Positions 33,567-41,413 of a DNA stretch of 64,000 nucleotides are shown one piece after another. Position 1 is the first letter of the stretch; each line of letters begins with the position of its first letter. Position numbers and translations under genes: made by a program. The stretch spans positions 62,001 to 126,000 of the forward strand of contig NZ_JACOOK010000002.1 in assembly GCF_014288115.1 (NCBI RefSeq), read 5' to 3'. The DNA comes from Alistipes_A hominis (lineage in GTDB: Bacteria; Bacteroidota; Bacteroidia; Bacteroidales; Rikenellaceae). The notes under the pieces were generated by a model. The model saw only the letters and a program-made list of their open reading frames with translations. It did no database searches and had not been told where the DNA came from.

Positions 33567-34958
33567 CTATTTGACGGCATGCGAAAATCCGTTGATTCGG
33601 TTCCAGGCTCCGCGTGTAAAATCGGGCACTTTTACAGGCATCCCGCGATGTTTTACCGACGTTTCGGTCAGTTCGACCAGCGACGACCATTCGGCGGCAT
33701 CGTACACGTCCTGATCCAGCGGCAGCCCGTTGTGCAGGCAGTAAATCAACCGGTAATCCATGATAAAGTCCATGCCGCCGTGCCCGCCGACCTGACGCGC
33801 CTTCTCGCCGATCTCTTTGGAAATGGGGTGCTCGTACTCGGCCATCAACTGATCGAACTCCGGCTTCGCCAGGAACGAATGCGCATTCGGTTCGAGAGCG
33901 ATTCCCTCGACAGGATATTTCTGCGCGAAACCTTTCGTACCGCTGATCTTATGCAGGCGGTCATAGGGACGCGGGCTGGTCACATCGTGCTGGATCAGGA
34001 TCGTTTTGCCTTTGGCCGTACGGATCAGCGTGGTGTTCATATCGCCCAGTTTGTAATCGGTTTCGGCATACTCGGAATCCTTCCCGAATTTCCCGGCAGC
34101 GGCCAGCGAAAGTCCCTTTTGGTCGGTAGATACCGAAACCAGGTAGTCCATCTTGTCGCCGCGGTGAATATTCAGGATTTGACAGACCGGCCCGAGACCG
34201 TGCGTCGGATACGGGTTGCCGGTATGGTCGGTATTGTATTTCAACCGCCACATATCGTAATATCCGGTTTTGTCGTCGAGGTTCAGCGAGCGCAGGTCGT
34301 GGATATAAGCTCCCTCTACGTGCATCACCTCGCCGAAAAGCCCTTGTTGCGCCATATTCAGCGTAGCCATCTCGAAAAAGTCGTAGCAGCAGTTTTCCAG
34401 CATCATGCAGTGGCGGCGCGTTTGCTCGGCCGTATTGACCAACTGCCAGCACTCGTCGATCGACATCGCGGCCGGAACTTCCAGCGCCACGTGTTTCCCG
34501 TGTCGCATCGCGTAGACGGCGATCGGAGTGTGTAGCAGCCACGGCGTGCAGTTATAGATCAGATCGACGTCCTCCCGTTCGCAGACCTTTTTCCAATCCT
34601 CCGCGCCGGTATATCCGGCGGCGGCGGGCAGCCCGGCGTTTTTCAGCGTCCCCTGAGCATTCTCCACCAATTCCGGACGCACGTCGCACAGCGCTACGAT
34701 CCGCACCCCGTCCAGGTGGGTATAACGTTCCACGGCCATCGAGCCGCGCATCCCGAGTCCGATAAAAGCCACCCGAACCACCGGAATCGGATCGCAGCGC
34801 AATTGCAGCACGTCGGTCTGCCCTTTCGCGCGGGCCGGCTCGGGGAATTCGATCATTCCGTTGCGCACTTTCGGAGACTTGCCTGTCGCCGTCTCCGGGA
34901 TCGCAGCCGCGAACAGCATCGCGAAGGCGACCAGTAAAACACTTATCCGTGATTTCAT
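33567..34958 (-). CDS. GH109-type alpha-N-acetylgalactosaminidase (Gfo/Idh/MocA fold)
   Basis: A 463-residue exported protein with a signal peptide (MKSRISVLLVAFAMLFAAAI). A Rossmann NAD site (VRVAFIGLGMRGSMAVERY) is followed by the GH109 signature regions YNCTPWLLHTP, TGYYDMWRLKYNTDHTG and PYPTHGLGPVCQ. GH109 enzymes use tightly bound NAD+ in an oxidation-elimination mechanism to cleave alpha-GalNAc, as in blood group A and some mucin O-glycans. The plain oxidoreductase annotation is therefore less apt. It heads the run GH109-nahK-GT2-GT with its own promoter. The start at 34958 begins the signal peptide. Confidence 0.88.
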   Translation of the reverse strand: MKSRISVLLVAFAMLFAAAIPETATGKSPKVRNGMIEFPEPARAKGQTDVLQLRCDPIPVVRVAFIGLGMRGSMAVERYTHLDGVRIVALCDVRPELVENAQGTLKNAGLPAAAGYTGAEDWKKVCEREDVDLIYNCTPWLLHTPIAVYAMRHGKHVALEVPAAMSIDECWQLVNTAEQTRRHCMMLENCCYDFFEMATLNMAQQGLFGEVMHVEGAYIHDLRSLNLDDKTGYYDMWRLKYNTDHTGNPYPTHGLGPVCQILNIHRGDKMDYLVSVSTDQKGLSLAAAGKFGKDSEYAETDYKLGDMNTTLIRTAKGKTILIQHDVTSPRPYDRLHKISGTKGFAQKYPVEGIALEPNAHSFLAKPEFDQLMAEYEHPISKEIGEKARQVGGHGGMDFIMDYRLIYCLHNGLPLDQDVYDAAEWSSLVELTETSVKHRGMPVKVPDFTRGAWNRINGFSHAVK

Positions 34959-34989
34959 AACATTTCGGAATATTACTTCAATAAGAAGA

Positions 34990-34997
34990 CAAATATA
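34990..34997 (-). promoter_or_regulatory. -7 box of the GH109 operon
   Basis: TATATTTG on the minus strand, an exact match, 31 bases before the GH109 start. Confidence 0.6.
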
Positions 34998-35078
34998 ATA
35001 AAAAGCCCCGAACTTCCAGCGATCCGCGCCGACATTATGCGGCATACGGCGAAACGGGCGCCGCAGACTGAGCGCCCG

Positions 35079-35117
35079 CGAAAACAAAGCGGGGGACGCC
35101 CCAAAGGCATCCCCCGC
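35079..35117 (-). terminator. terminator after gap
   Basis: A 12-bp stem with one G-U-type mismatch (35089-35100 with 35106-35117) and a five-base loop, followed on the minus strand by TTTGTTTTCG. It lies 23 bases past the gap stop. Confidence 0.88.
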
Positions 35118-35140
35118 AAAAATACACCGTTGTTATAAAA

Positions 35141-36145
35141 CTATTTCACGGTGTTCATGTATTCGATCAGCTCGAGCACTTTGTTCGAGTAACCCCATTC
35201 GTTATCATACCACGAAACGACTTTCACGAAACGCGGAGAGAGCTGGATACCGGCTTTCGCGTCGAAAATCGAAGTACGCGCGTCGCCCAGGAAGTCCGAG
35301 GAAACCACGGCGTCTTCGGTGTAACCGAGGATGCCTTTCAGTTCGCCGTCGGCAGCTTCTTTCATGGCTTTGCAGATTTCGTCGTAAGTGGTATCCTTAG
35401 CCAGCGTACAGGTCAGGTCTACGACCGATACGTCCAGGGTCGGTACGCGCAGCGACATACCGGTCAGTTTGCCGTTCAGCGCAGGAATCACTTTACCTAC
35501 GGCCTTAGCGGCGCCGGTCGACGACGGGATGATGTTGCCCGAAGCGGCGCGGCCGCCTCTCCAGTCTTTCATCGAAGGACCGTCTACGGTCTTCTGGGTA
35601 GCGGTGGTCGAGTGAACGGTGGTCATCAAACCTTCTACCATACCGAATTTATCGTTCAGCACTTTGGCGATCGGAGCCAGACAGTTCGTGGTGCAGGATG
35701 CGTTCGAAACGATCGTCTGACCGGCGTAAGTTTTGTTGTTCACGCCCATTACGAACATCGGGGTATCGTCTTTCGACGGAGCCGACATAACGACGCGTTT
35801 CGCGCCCGCTTTGATATGAGCTTCGGCTTTTTCCTTGGTCAGGAACAGGCCGGTCGATTCAACGACATATTCGGCGCCCACTTCGTTCCATTTCAGGTTT
35901 GCGGGATCTTTTTCAGCAGTTACGCGGATCGAGTGGCCGTTGACAACCAGTGCGTTTTCCTTCACTTCGATCGTGCCTTTAAACTGACCGTGCATCGTGT
36001 CGTAACGAAGCATGTAAGCCATGTAATCCACCGAAATCAGGTCGTTGATTCCGACGATTTCCAAATTGTCTTTGGCCATTGCGGCACGGAACACCAGGCG
36101 TCCGATACGGCCGAAACCGTTGATACCAATTTTAATCTTTGACAT
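35141..36145 (-). CDS. gap: glyceraldehyde-3-phosphate dehydrogenase, type I
   Basis: A 334-residue glycolytic enzyme of normal length. NAD-binding INGFGRIGRLVFRAA is at the N-terminus. The catalytic cysteine lies in SNASCTTNCLAP at about residue 150, and the phosphate-site residues follow in STTATQKTVDGPS and GKLTGMSLRVPT. It works in the cytosol as a tetramer. The codons are less GC-rich than its neighbours, as usual for a highly expressed gene. Monocistronic, with a strong promoter and terminator. Confidence 0.99.
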   Translation of the reverse strand: MSKIKIGINGFGRIGRLVFRAAMAKDNLEIVGINDLISVDYMAYMLRYDTMHGQFKGTIEVKENALVVNGHSIRVTAEKDPANLKWNEVGAEYVVESTGLFLTKEKAEAHIKAGAKRVVMSAPSKDDTPMFVMGVNNKTYAGQTIVSNASCTTNCLAPIAKVLNDKFGMVEGLMTTVHSTTATQKTVDGPSMKDWRGGRAASGNIIPSSTGAAKAVGKVIPALNGKLTGMSLRVPTLDVSVVDLTCTLAKDTTYDEICKAMKEAADGELKGILGYTEDAVVSSDFLGDARTSIFDAKAGIQLSPRFVKVVSWYDNEWGYSNKVLELIEYMNTVK

Positions 36146-36205
36146 AATTCTACTTATTTTGAAAGGTTAATCAATTGCCGAAAAATACCTTATAATACAC
36201 CGTTG

Positions 36206-36237
36206 CAAAAGTATATAAAAAACAGGGAGCCTGCAAA
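36206..36237 (-). promoter_or_regulatory. promoter of gap
   Basis: On the minus strand TTTG (36237-36234), exactly 20 bp, then TACTTTTG (36213-36206): a textbook Bacteroidota promoter. The leader is about 55 bases. Confidence 0.82.
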
Positions 36238-36303
36238 ATTATTTTAAATTTTTTTAGTAAACCGCCTCTCCCGCGGAACGTCCGTTCGGTACGGCCCGCC
36301 CCG

Positions 36304-37059
36304 CTACATTTCCACCTCCCGGGCGCGCTTGGCCATCGCCGAAGCGAACACGAAATCGTTCAGCTCGCGGTTATCGGCATGCAGAATATCGTGCTTGGTG
36401 CCTTCCCACCATTTCTGCCCCTGATGGATAAAAATAATGTGTTCGCCGATCTCCATCACCGAGTTCATGTCGTGCGTGTTGATGATCGTCGTGATGTTGT
36501 ATTCCTGGGTGATCTCCTGGATCAGGTTGTCGATCAGCACCGACGTCATCGGATCGAGCCCCGAGTTCGGCTCGTCGCAGAACAGGTACTTCGGATTCAG
36601 CACGATGGCGCGGGCGATCGCCACGCGCTTGATCATCCCGCCGCTGATTTCGGCCGGGTACAGATGGTTCACGTCGCCGAGGTTGACCCGTTTCAGGCAA
36701 AAATTCACCCGGTCGCGCTTCTCGCTCATGCTCATCGTCGTGAACAGGTCGAGCGGCAGCCGCACGTTCTCCTCGACGTTCGACGAGTCGAGCAGCGCGC
36801 CTCCCTGGAAAATCATGCCGACCTCCTCGCGGATCGCCTTGCGCTCCTTGAACGGCAGCCGGTTAAAACAAACGTCGTTATAGTAGATATTGCCGCTGTC
36901 GATCTTATGCAGCCCGACAAGCGACTTGAGCAGTACGGTCTTTCCGGAACCGCTTTGTCCGATAATCAGGTTGGTGATTCCGGGAGCGAAGTCGGCGGAA
37001 ATGTCGTTCAGCACCACGCGTCCGTCGAAAGACTTTACGATATGTTCGGCTCGAATCAT
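36304..37059 (-). CDS. mlaF: ABC transporter ATPase, MlaF type
   Basis: A 251-residue ATPase with Walker A (IGQSGSGKTVLLKSLVG), signature motif (EISGGMIKRVAIARAI), Walker B (YLFCDEPNSGLDP) and H-loop (INTHDMNSV). The GGM form of the signature and the neighbouring MlaE permease identify it as the Mla/TTG2-type lipid transporter. This system moves phospholipid between the outer and inner membranes to keep outer-membrane asymmetry. The start follows the mlaE stop by one base. Confidence 0.93.
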   Translation of the reverse strand: MIRAEHIVKSFDGRVVLNDISADFAPGITNLIIGQSGSGKTVLLKSLVGLHKIDSGNIYYNDVCFNRLPFKERKAIREEVGMIFQGGALLDSSNVEENVRLPLDLFTTMSMSEKRDRVNFCLKRVNLGDVNHLYPAEISGGMIKRVAIARAIVLNPKYLFCDEPNSGLDPMTSVLIDNLIQEITQEYNITTIINTHDMNSVMEIGEHIIFIHQGQKWWEGTKHDILHADNRELNDFVFASAMAKRAREVEM

Positions 37060-37060
37060 G

Positions 37061-37804
37061 CTATGTCAAAAGTAACTGTGTAAGAATCAGGTTAAATATC
37101 AGAATCACAATACTGCTGACCACGACGGCCTGCGTACTGGCCCGCCCGACTTCGAGCGAGTTGCCGTTGGCAAAATAGCCGTAAAAACCCGAAATGGACG
37201 TGATGATGAACGCGAATACGGACGACTTGATCAGCGAATAAGTGATGTAGAAAGGTTTGAACTGGTACTGCACGCCGACGATGTAGGAATCGGGATTCAC
37301 CGCCCCGGTCAGTATGCTCACGACGTATCCGCCGGCCACGCCGATAATCATGCTCAGGATCGTCAGGAACGGGAAAAAGAATACGGTGCCGATGATCTTC
37401 GGCAGAATCAGGTAGCTCGCCGAATTGACGCCCATGATCTCCAGCGCGTCGATCTGCTCGGTAATCCGCATCGTACCGATTTCGGAAGCGATGTTCGACC
37501 CGACCTTTCCGGCCAGGATCAGCGCCACGACCGTCGAACTGAACTCCAGCAGCATCGACTCCCGCGCGGCATATCCGATCAGGTATTTCGGAATGAACGG
37601 CGACTCGAGGTTCAACGCCATCTGGATCGTAATCACGGCCCCCATGAAAACGGAGATGATCGCCACGATCCCGATCGAATTCAGCCCCAAATCCTGGATT
37701 TCGGCCAGTATCCGCTTCCGGTAGATGGCCATCTTCTCGGGCTTCGAGAAAACCTTCCCCATCAGCACGAAATAACGGCCTATCTGTTCAAACAGTTTTT
37801 TCAT
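37061..37804 (-). CDS. mlaE: MlaE-family lipid transport permease
   Basis: A 247-residue inner-membrane protein with five or six hydrophobic segments and the MlaE motifs LEFSSTVVALILAGKVGSNIASEIGTMRITEQIDALE and SVFAFIITSISGFYGYF. It forms the membrane part of the Mla transporter with MlaF. The ATG at 37804 (MKKLFEQIG) is chosen over 37861, whose first 19 residues do not look like family sequence. The substrate-binding MCE protein (MlaD) gene is not in the window. Confidence 0.92.
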   Translation of the reverse strand: MKKLFEQIGRYFVLMGKVFSKPEKMAIYRKRILAEIQDLGLNSIGIVAIISVFMGAVITIQMALNLESPFIPKYLIGYAARESMLLEFSSTVVALILAGKVGSNIASEIGTMRITEQIDALEIMGVNSASYLILPKIIGTVFFFPFLTILSMIIGVAGGYVVSILTGAVNPDSYIVGVQYQFKPFYITYSLIKSSVFAFIITSISGFYGYFANGNSLEVGRASTQAVVVSSIVILIFNLILTQLLLT

Positions 37805-37888
37805 AATCAACATCCAAAATATCCGGCGACGGGTAACTTCCGCGACGGTTTCCACCGGCAAAATCGTCGCGGCGAACAGCCCGGAAGC

Positions 37889-38170
37889 CTAATTCGCCTC
37901 CTCCTTCACCTCCTCGTAATCGACATAATCGCCGACGTTCCGGTTCACTTTTTTCTGCGCGGAAGCGGTCTGCCGCACGGTCACGTCGCCTTCCGGCTTC
38001 GGACGGCTGCTGCGGCCGAAACCCGTCCCCCACATATAGGTACGCGAAAACCCGCCGCCACCTTCGGCGAACTCCCGCTGTTTCTTGCGGATCCAATAAT
38101 TCAAAAACAACCGGCCGAGCAATCCGAACAGGTAAAACCCGACAATGATAAAAAACAATACCGTCAGCAT
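37889..38170 (-). CDS. small membrane protein, DUF4834-like
   Basis: A 93-residue protein with one N-terminal membrane helix (TVLFFIIVGFYLFGLLGRLFL), a glycine-rich stretch (EGGGGFSRTYMWGTGFGR) and an acidic C-terminus (VGDYVDYEEVKEE). The layout matches DUF4834, found beside mla-type genes in Bacteroidales. Role unknown. It lies 84 bases before mlaE on the same strand, with a promoter box about 63 bases upstream, and probably heads the operon. Confidence 0.75.
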   Translation of the reverse strand: MLTVLFFIIVGFYLFGLLGRLFLNYWIRKKQREFAEGGGGFSRTYMWGTGFGRSSRPKPEGDVTVRQTASAQKKVNRNVGDYVDYEEVKEEAN

Positions 38171-38232
38171 AGCTTCGTCAACCTAAAAATTCTCCGGAGC
38201 AAAAACCCTGCAAAGAATGTCCCCGGAATTTA

Positions 38233-38240
38233 CAAAAGTA
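38233..38240 (-). promoter_or_regulatory. -7 box of the DUF4834-mlaE-mlaF operon
   Basis: TACTTTTG on the minus strand, an exact TAnnTTTG, in the region divergent with purB. No clear -33 box. Confidence 0.5.
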
Positions 38241-38307
38241 ACATTTTAATTCCGGATTGCATAAAATTGCCCTCTTTTTGACACAATACGAAGTTGAAGG
38301 CACATTT

Positions 38308-38339
38308 ATTGCAGATTACGCGGAGGTTTCGTATATTTG
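38308..38339 (+). promoter_or_regulatory. promoter of purB
   Basis: ATTG (38308-38311), 20 bp, then TATATTTG (38332-38339). This gives a leader of about 80 bases. Confidence 0.65.
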
Positions 38340-38365
38340 CATGACAGATCGAAAAAACCGGGACG

Positions 38366-38393
38366 CCAAGGCGCGCCTTGGTTTGTTTGTTTT
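38366..38393 (+). promoter_or_regulatory. terminator-like hairpin in the purB leader
   Basis: A 16-base perfect palindrome (38366-38381, core GGCGCGCC) followed at once by TTTGTTTGTTTT. It lies about 20 bases after the predicted transcription start and 45 before the purB ATG, where it could act as an attenuator. Confidence 0.5.
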
Positions 38394-38424
38394 CTATTGT
38401 GTGATTAAGAACCGTAAAAAAATG

Positions 38425-39777
38425 ATGGAATTGTCTGAATTAACCGCCATATCGCCCGTCGACGGCCGTTACCGCAGCAAATGCGAAGTGCTGGCCGACT
38501 ACTTCTCGGAGTTCGCGCTGATCCGCTACCGGGTGATGGTCGAAGTGGAATATTTTATCGCCCTGTGCGAATTGCCGCTGCCGCAACTCGCCGACGTGGA
38601 CGCGTCGGCGTTCGAAGGGCTGCGCGACCTGTACCGCGACTTTTCGGAAGCGGACGCGCTACGCGTCAAAGAGATCGAGAAGACGACCAACCACGACGTG
38701 AAAGCCGTCGAATACCTCGTAAAAGAGAAAATGGAGCAGCTCGGTATCGGCGCGCACAAGGAGTTCGTGCACTTCGGGCTCACGTCGCAGGACATCAACA
38801 ACACGGCGATTCCGTCGACACTGCGCGACGCGACCAACGACGTCTACTATCCGCTGATCGAACAACTGGTGGCCAAGCTCACGGCATTGTCGAAGGAGTG
38901 GGAAGAGATCCCGTTGCTGGCGCATACGCACGGGCAGCCCGCCTCGCCTACGAAACTCGGCAAGGAGATTTGCGTATTCGTCGAACGGCTGAACAAGCAA
39001 ATCGCGCTGTCGCGCGCGATTCCGTCGCCGGCCAAGTTCGGCGGAGCCACCGGGAATTTCAACGCGCACGTAGCCGCTTACCCGGGCATCGACTGGATCG
39101 AATTCGCGAACCGTTTCGTCAACGACATCCTGCACCTGGAACGTTCGCAGGTCACCACGCAGATCGAGCACTACGACAACATCGCCGCGATCCTCGACAA
39201 CTTCAAGCGGATCAATACGATCCTGATCGACCTGTGCCGCGATATGTGGACGTACATTTCGATGGAATACTTCAAACAGAAGATCAAAGCGGGCGAAGTC
39301 GGCTCGTCGGCGATGCCGCACAAGGTAAACCCGATCGACTTCGAGAACGCCGAAGGCAACCTCGGCGTGGCGAACGCCGTATTCGAACACCTGTCGTCGA
39401 AACTGCCGATCTCGCGGATGCAGCGCGACCTGACCGACTCGACCGTACTGCGGAACATCGGCGTGCCGATGGCCCATACGGTCATCGCCTTCAAGTCGAT
39501 CCTCAAAGGGATGGACAAGCTGATCATCAACCTCGACGCGATCAACGAAGACCTCGAACACAACTGGGCGGTCGTCGCCGAAGGCATCCAGACGATTCTG
39601 CGCCGCGAAGCCTATCCGAACCCGTACGAGGCGCTGAAAGCGCTGACCCGCACCAACAAGCCGATCACCGAAGCCGATATCAAAGCATTTATCGAAGGGT
39701 TGGACGTGCCGGCAGGAGTCAAGGAAGAGCTCCGCAGGCTTTCGCCGCAGACCTATACCGGCGTGTGCAAATACTAA
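38425..39777 (+). CDS. purB: adenylosuccinate lyase
   Basis: A 450-residue enzyme of the fumarase/aspartase superfamily. It acts twice in purine synthesis, splitting SAICAR and adenylosuccinate with release of fumarate. Signature motifs are the N-terminal SPVDGRY, TSQDINNTA, HTHGQPASPT and the flexible catalytic loop GSSAMPHKVNPIDFENAEG, whose second serine is the catalytic residue. Two adjacent ATGs (38422, 38425) are possible. In-frame starts further upstream, including 38341, fall before or at the predicted transcription start. Confidence 0.97.
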   Translation: MELSELTAISPVDGRYRSKCEVLADYFSEFALIRYRVMVEVEYFIALCELPLPQLADVDASAFEGLRDLYRDFSEADALRVKEIEKTTNHDVKAVEYLVKEKMEQLGIGAHKEFVHFGLTSQDINNTAIPSTLRDATNDVYYPLIEQLVAKLTALSKEWEEIPLLAHTHGQPASPTKLGKEICVFVERLNKQIALSRAIPSPAKFGGATGNFNAHVAAYPGIDWIEFANRFVNDILHLERSQVTTQIEHYDNIAAILDNFKRINTILIDLCRDMWTYISMEYFKQKIKAGEVGSSAMPHKVNPIDFENAEGNLGVANAVFEHLSSKLPISRMQRDLTDSTVLRNIGVPMAHTVIAFKSILKGMDKLIINLDAINEDLEHNWAVVAEGIQTILRREAYPNPYEALKALTRTNKPITEADIKAFIEGLDVPAGVKEELRRLSPQTYTGVCKY

Positions 39778-39826
39778 AACCGTTTTTACGCGACGCAATG
39801 TCTCACTCAATAAAATATCGAATACG

Positions 39827-39985
39827 ATGAAAAAGTACAAATGCCAAGTATGCGGGTACATTTACGACCCGGAAGTGGGCGATCCCGACAACGGAATCGA
39901 ACCCGGAACCGCTTTTGAAGACCTGCCCGACGATTGGGTATGCCCGTTGTGCCAGGAAGGGAAAGAAGTTTTCGAGGCCCTGTAA
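39827..39985 (+). CDS. rubredoxin
   Basis: A 52-residue electron carrier, short enough to be missed by length cut-offs. The four iron ligands are C6, C9, C39 and C42 (KYKCQVCGYIYDPEVGDPD and DDWVCPLCQEG). The fold residues Y11 and W37 are conserved. It would pass single electrons in the cytosol, in anaerobes typically to oxygen- or peroxide-reducing enzymes such as rubrerythrin. No such partner is adjacent. It follows purB by 49 bases and ends at a terminator. Confidence 0.97.
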   Translation: MKKYKCQVCGYIYDPEVGDPDNGIEPGTAFEDLPDDWVCPLCQEGKEVFEAL

Positions 39986-40005
39986 TCCGCCGCATGGAAT
40001 TTCAG

Positions 40006-40045
40006 GCGGGACACGCTCTCCGGAGCGCGTCCCGCTTTCGTTTTC
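40006..40045 (+). terminator. terminator after rubredoxin
   Basis: A 12-bp stem with one mismatch (40006-40017 with 40024-40035) and a six-base loop, followed by TTTCGTTTTC. Confidence 0.88.
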
Positions 40046-40124
40046 CGGCAACCGCCGGAATCCGCCGCAACGCGTCGTACCGCAGCCCCTTCCTCTTCGG
40101 GGAACGGTTTTTACAAAAAATGGT

Positions 40125-40132
40125 TATTTTTG
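40125..40132 (+). promoter_or_regulatory. -7 box of the MFS gene
   Basis: TATTTTTG, an exact match, 18 bases before the ATG at 40151. Confidence 0.5.
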
Positions 40133-40150
40133 CGGGATAAAAATCCGACC

Positions 40151-41326
40151 ATGAAAATCCATCGCCGCAACTCCCGCACTTTCCTGCTGATCATTCTCGG
40201 CATGCTGTCGGCGTTCGGCCCGTTCGTTACGGATTTTTACCTGCCGGGACTCCCGTCGATCGGCGACTACTTCGACGTGCCCGCATCGATGGTGCAACTG
40301 AGCCTGACGTCAAGTATGCTCGGCCTCGCCGGCGGCCAATTGCTGGTCGGCCCGATCAGCGACAAGTACGGCCGCAAACGGCCGATCCTCATCACGCTCG
40401 GCCTGTTCGTCGCGGCGACCGTCGCCTGCCTGTTCGCCTGGGACATCTATTCGTTCGTCCTGTTCCGACTGTTCCAGGGAATCGCCGGAGCGGGCGGGAT
40501 CGTACTGTCGAAATCGGTCGCGGCCGATCTGTACGAAGGCAAGGAACTGCGCCGCTTTTTCTCGATGCTGATGGTCGTCAACGGACTGAGCCCGATCCTC
40601 GCGCCCGTATTCGGCGGATTCCTGCTGAACTTTACCGACTGGCACGGCATTTTCGTGACGCTGCTCGTAATCGGCATCCTGCTTTTCGCCGTCAACCTGC
40701 GGATTAGCGAATCGCTGCTGAAACACCGACGGATACAAGGCAGCGTCTGGGGCACGTTCCGAGCTTTCGTTCCGATCCTCAGACACCGCCGGTTCATGTA
40801 TTACGTGCTGACGCAGGCTTTCGGGATGGGCGTATTTTTCACCTACATCGCCTCGTCGCCGTTTATCCTGCAACAGCATTACGGCCTCAGCCCGATCGGA
40901 TACAGCGTCTGCTTCGCTACCAACGCAGCGGGCATCATCGTCGGCAGCTGGCTGGCCGGCCGGTTCCGCAGGGGAAGCAACGCGCTGTCGGCAGGCCTGT
41001 GGGGCCTGGTCGGTTCCGGCGTCCTGTGCGCGACGACCCTGCTGTGCGGACTTCCGTTCGGATTCCTGGAGTCCACGCTTTTCCTGCTGATGGTCGCCAT
41101 CGGCATGATCCTGCCGACCTCGACGGCCCTCGCGCTCGACATCGAACGCGAACACTCCGGCAGCGCTTCGGCCGTGATCGGGTTTTTCCAATTCCTCTCC
41201 GGCGCGATCGTTTCGCCGCTGACCGGTCTGGGCGATATCCTGTTGCTGACCGGTCTGCTGACCGTATGCTGTAGCGTCGTTTCGCTCTGTTTCGGAGCGC
41301 TGGCTTGCCGCCCCTCCCGAAACTGA
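40151..41326 (+). CDS. major facilitator exporter, Bcr/CflA type
   Basis: A 391-residue inner-membrane protein with about twelve hydrophobic segments. The MFS motif GPISDKYGRKRPIL lies between helices 2 and 3, and the N-terminal FVTDFYLPGLPSIGDYF is typical of Bcr/CflA drug-proton antiporters (bicyclomycin, chloramphenicol, sulfonamides, or cysteine export). The real substrate cannot be predicted. The ATG at 40151 follows the promoter box, while an in-frame ATG at 40130 sits inside it. Confidence 0.88.
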   Translation: MKIHRRNSRTFLLIILGMLSAFGPFVTDFYLPGLPSIGDYFDVPASMVQLSLTSSMLGLAGGQLLVGPISDKYGRKRPILITLGLFVAATVACLFAWDIYSFVLFRLFQGIAGAGGIVLSKSVAADLYEGKELRRFFSMLMVVNGLSPILAPVFGGFLLNFTDWHGIFVTLLVIGILLFAVNLRISESLLKHRRIQGSVWGTFRAFVPILRHRRFMYYVLTQAFGMGVFFTYIASSPFILQQHYGLSPIGYSVCFATNAAGIIVGSWLAGRFRRGSNALSAGLWGLVGSGVLCATTLLCGLPFGFLESTLFLLMVAIGMILPTSTALALDIEREHSGSASAVIGFFQFLSGAIVSPLTGLGDILLLTGLLTVCCSVVSLCFGALACRPSRN

Positions 41327-41413
41327 ACATCCCTTTACGCCCCTTCCCGGAAAATCCGTTTTGAGAAACGGTACAAAAAGCGTATTTTAGCACACGAATC
41401 AATCTTTTCAGCA

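Noticed and set aside
33567..34958. Ordinary cytosolic Gfo/Idh/MocA dehydrogenase
   Set aside because: It has a signal peptide and the GH109-specific YYDMWRLKY and YPTHGLGP regions.
38257..38424. N-terminally extended purB starting at 38257 or 38341
   Set aside because: Both ATGs lie before or at the predicted transcription start, and PurB proteins normally begin with the MELSELTAISPVDGRY region.
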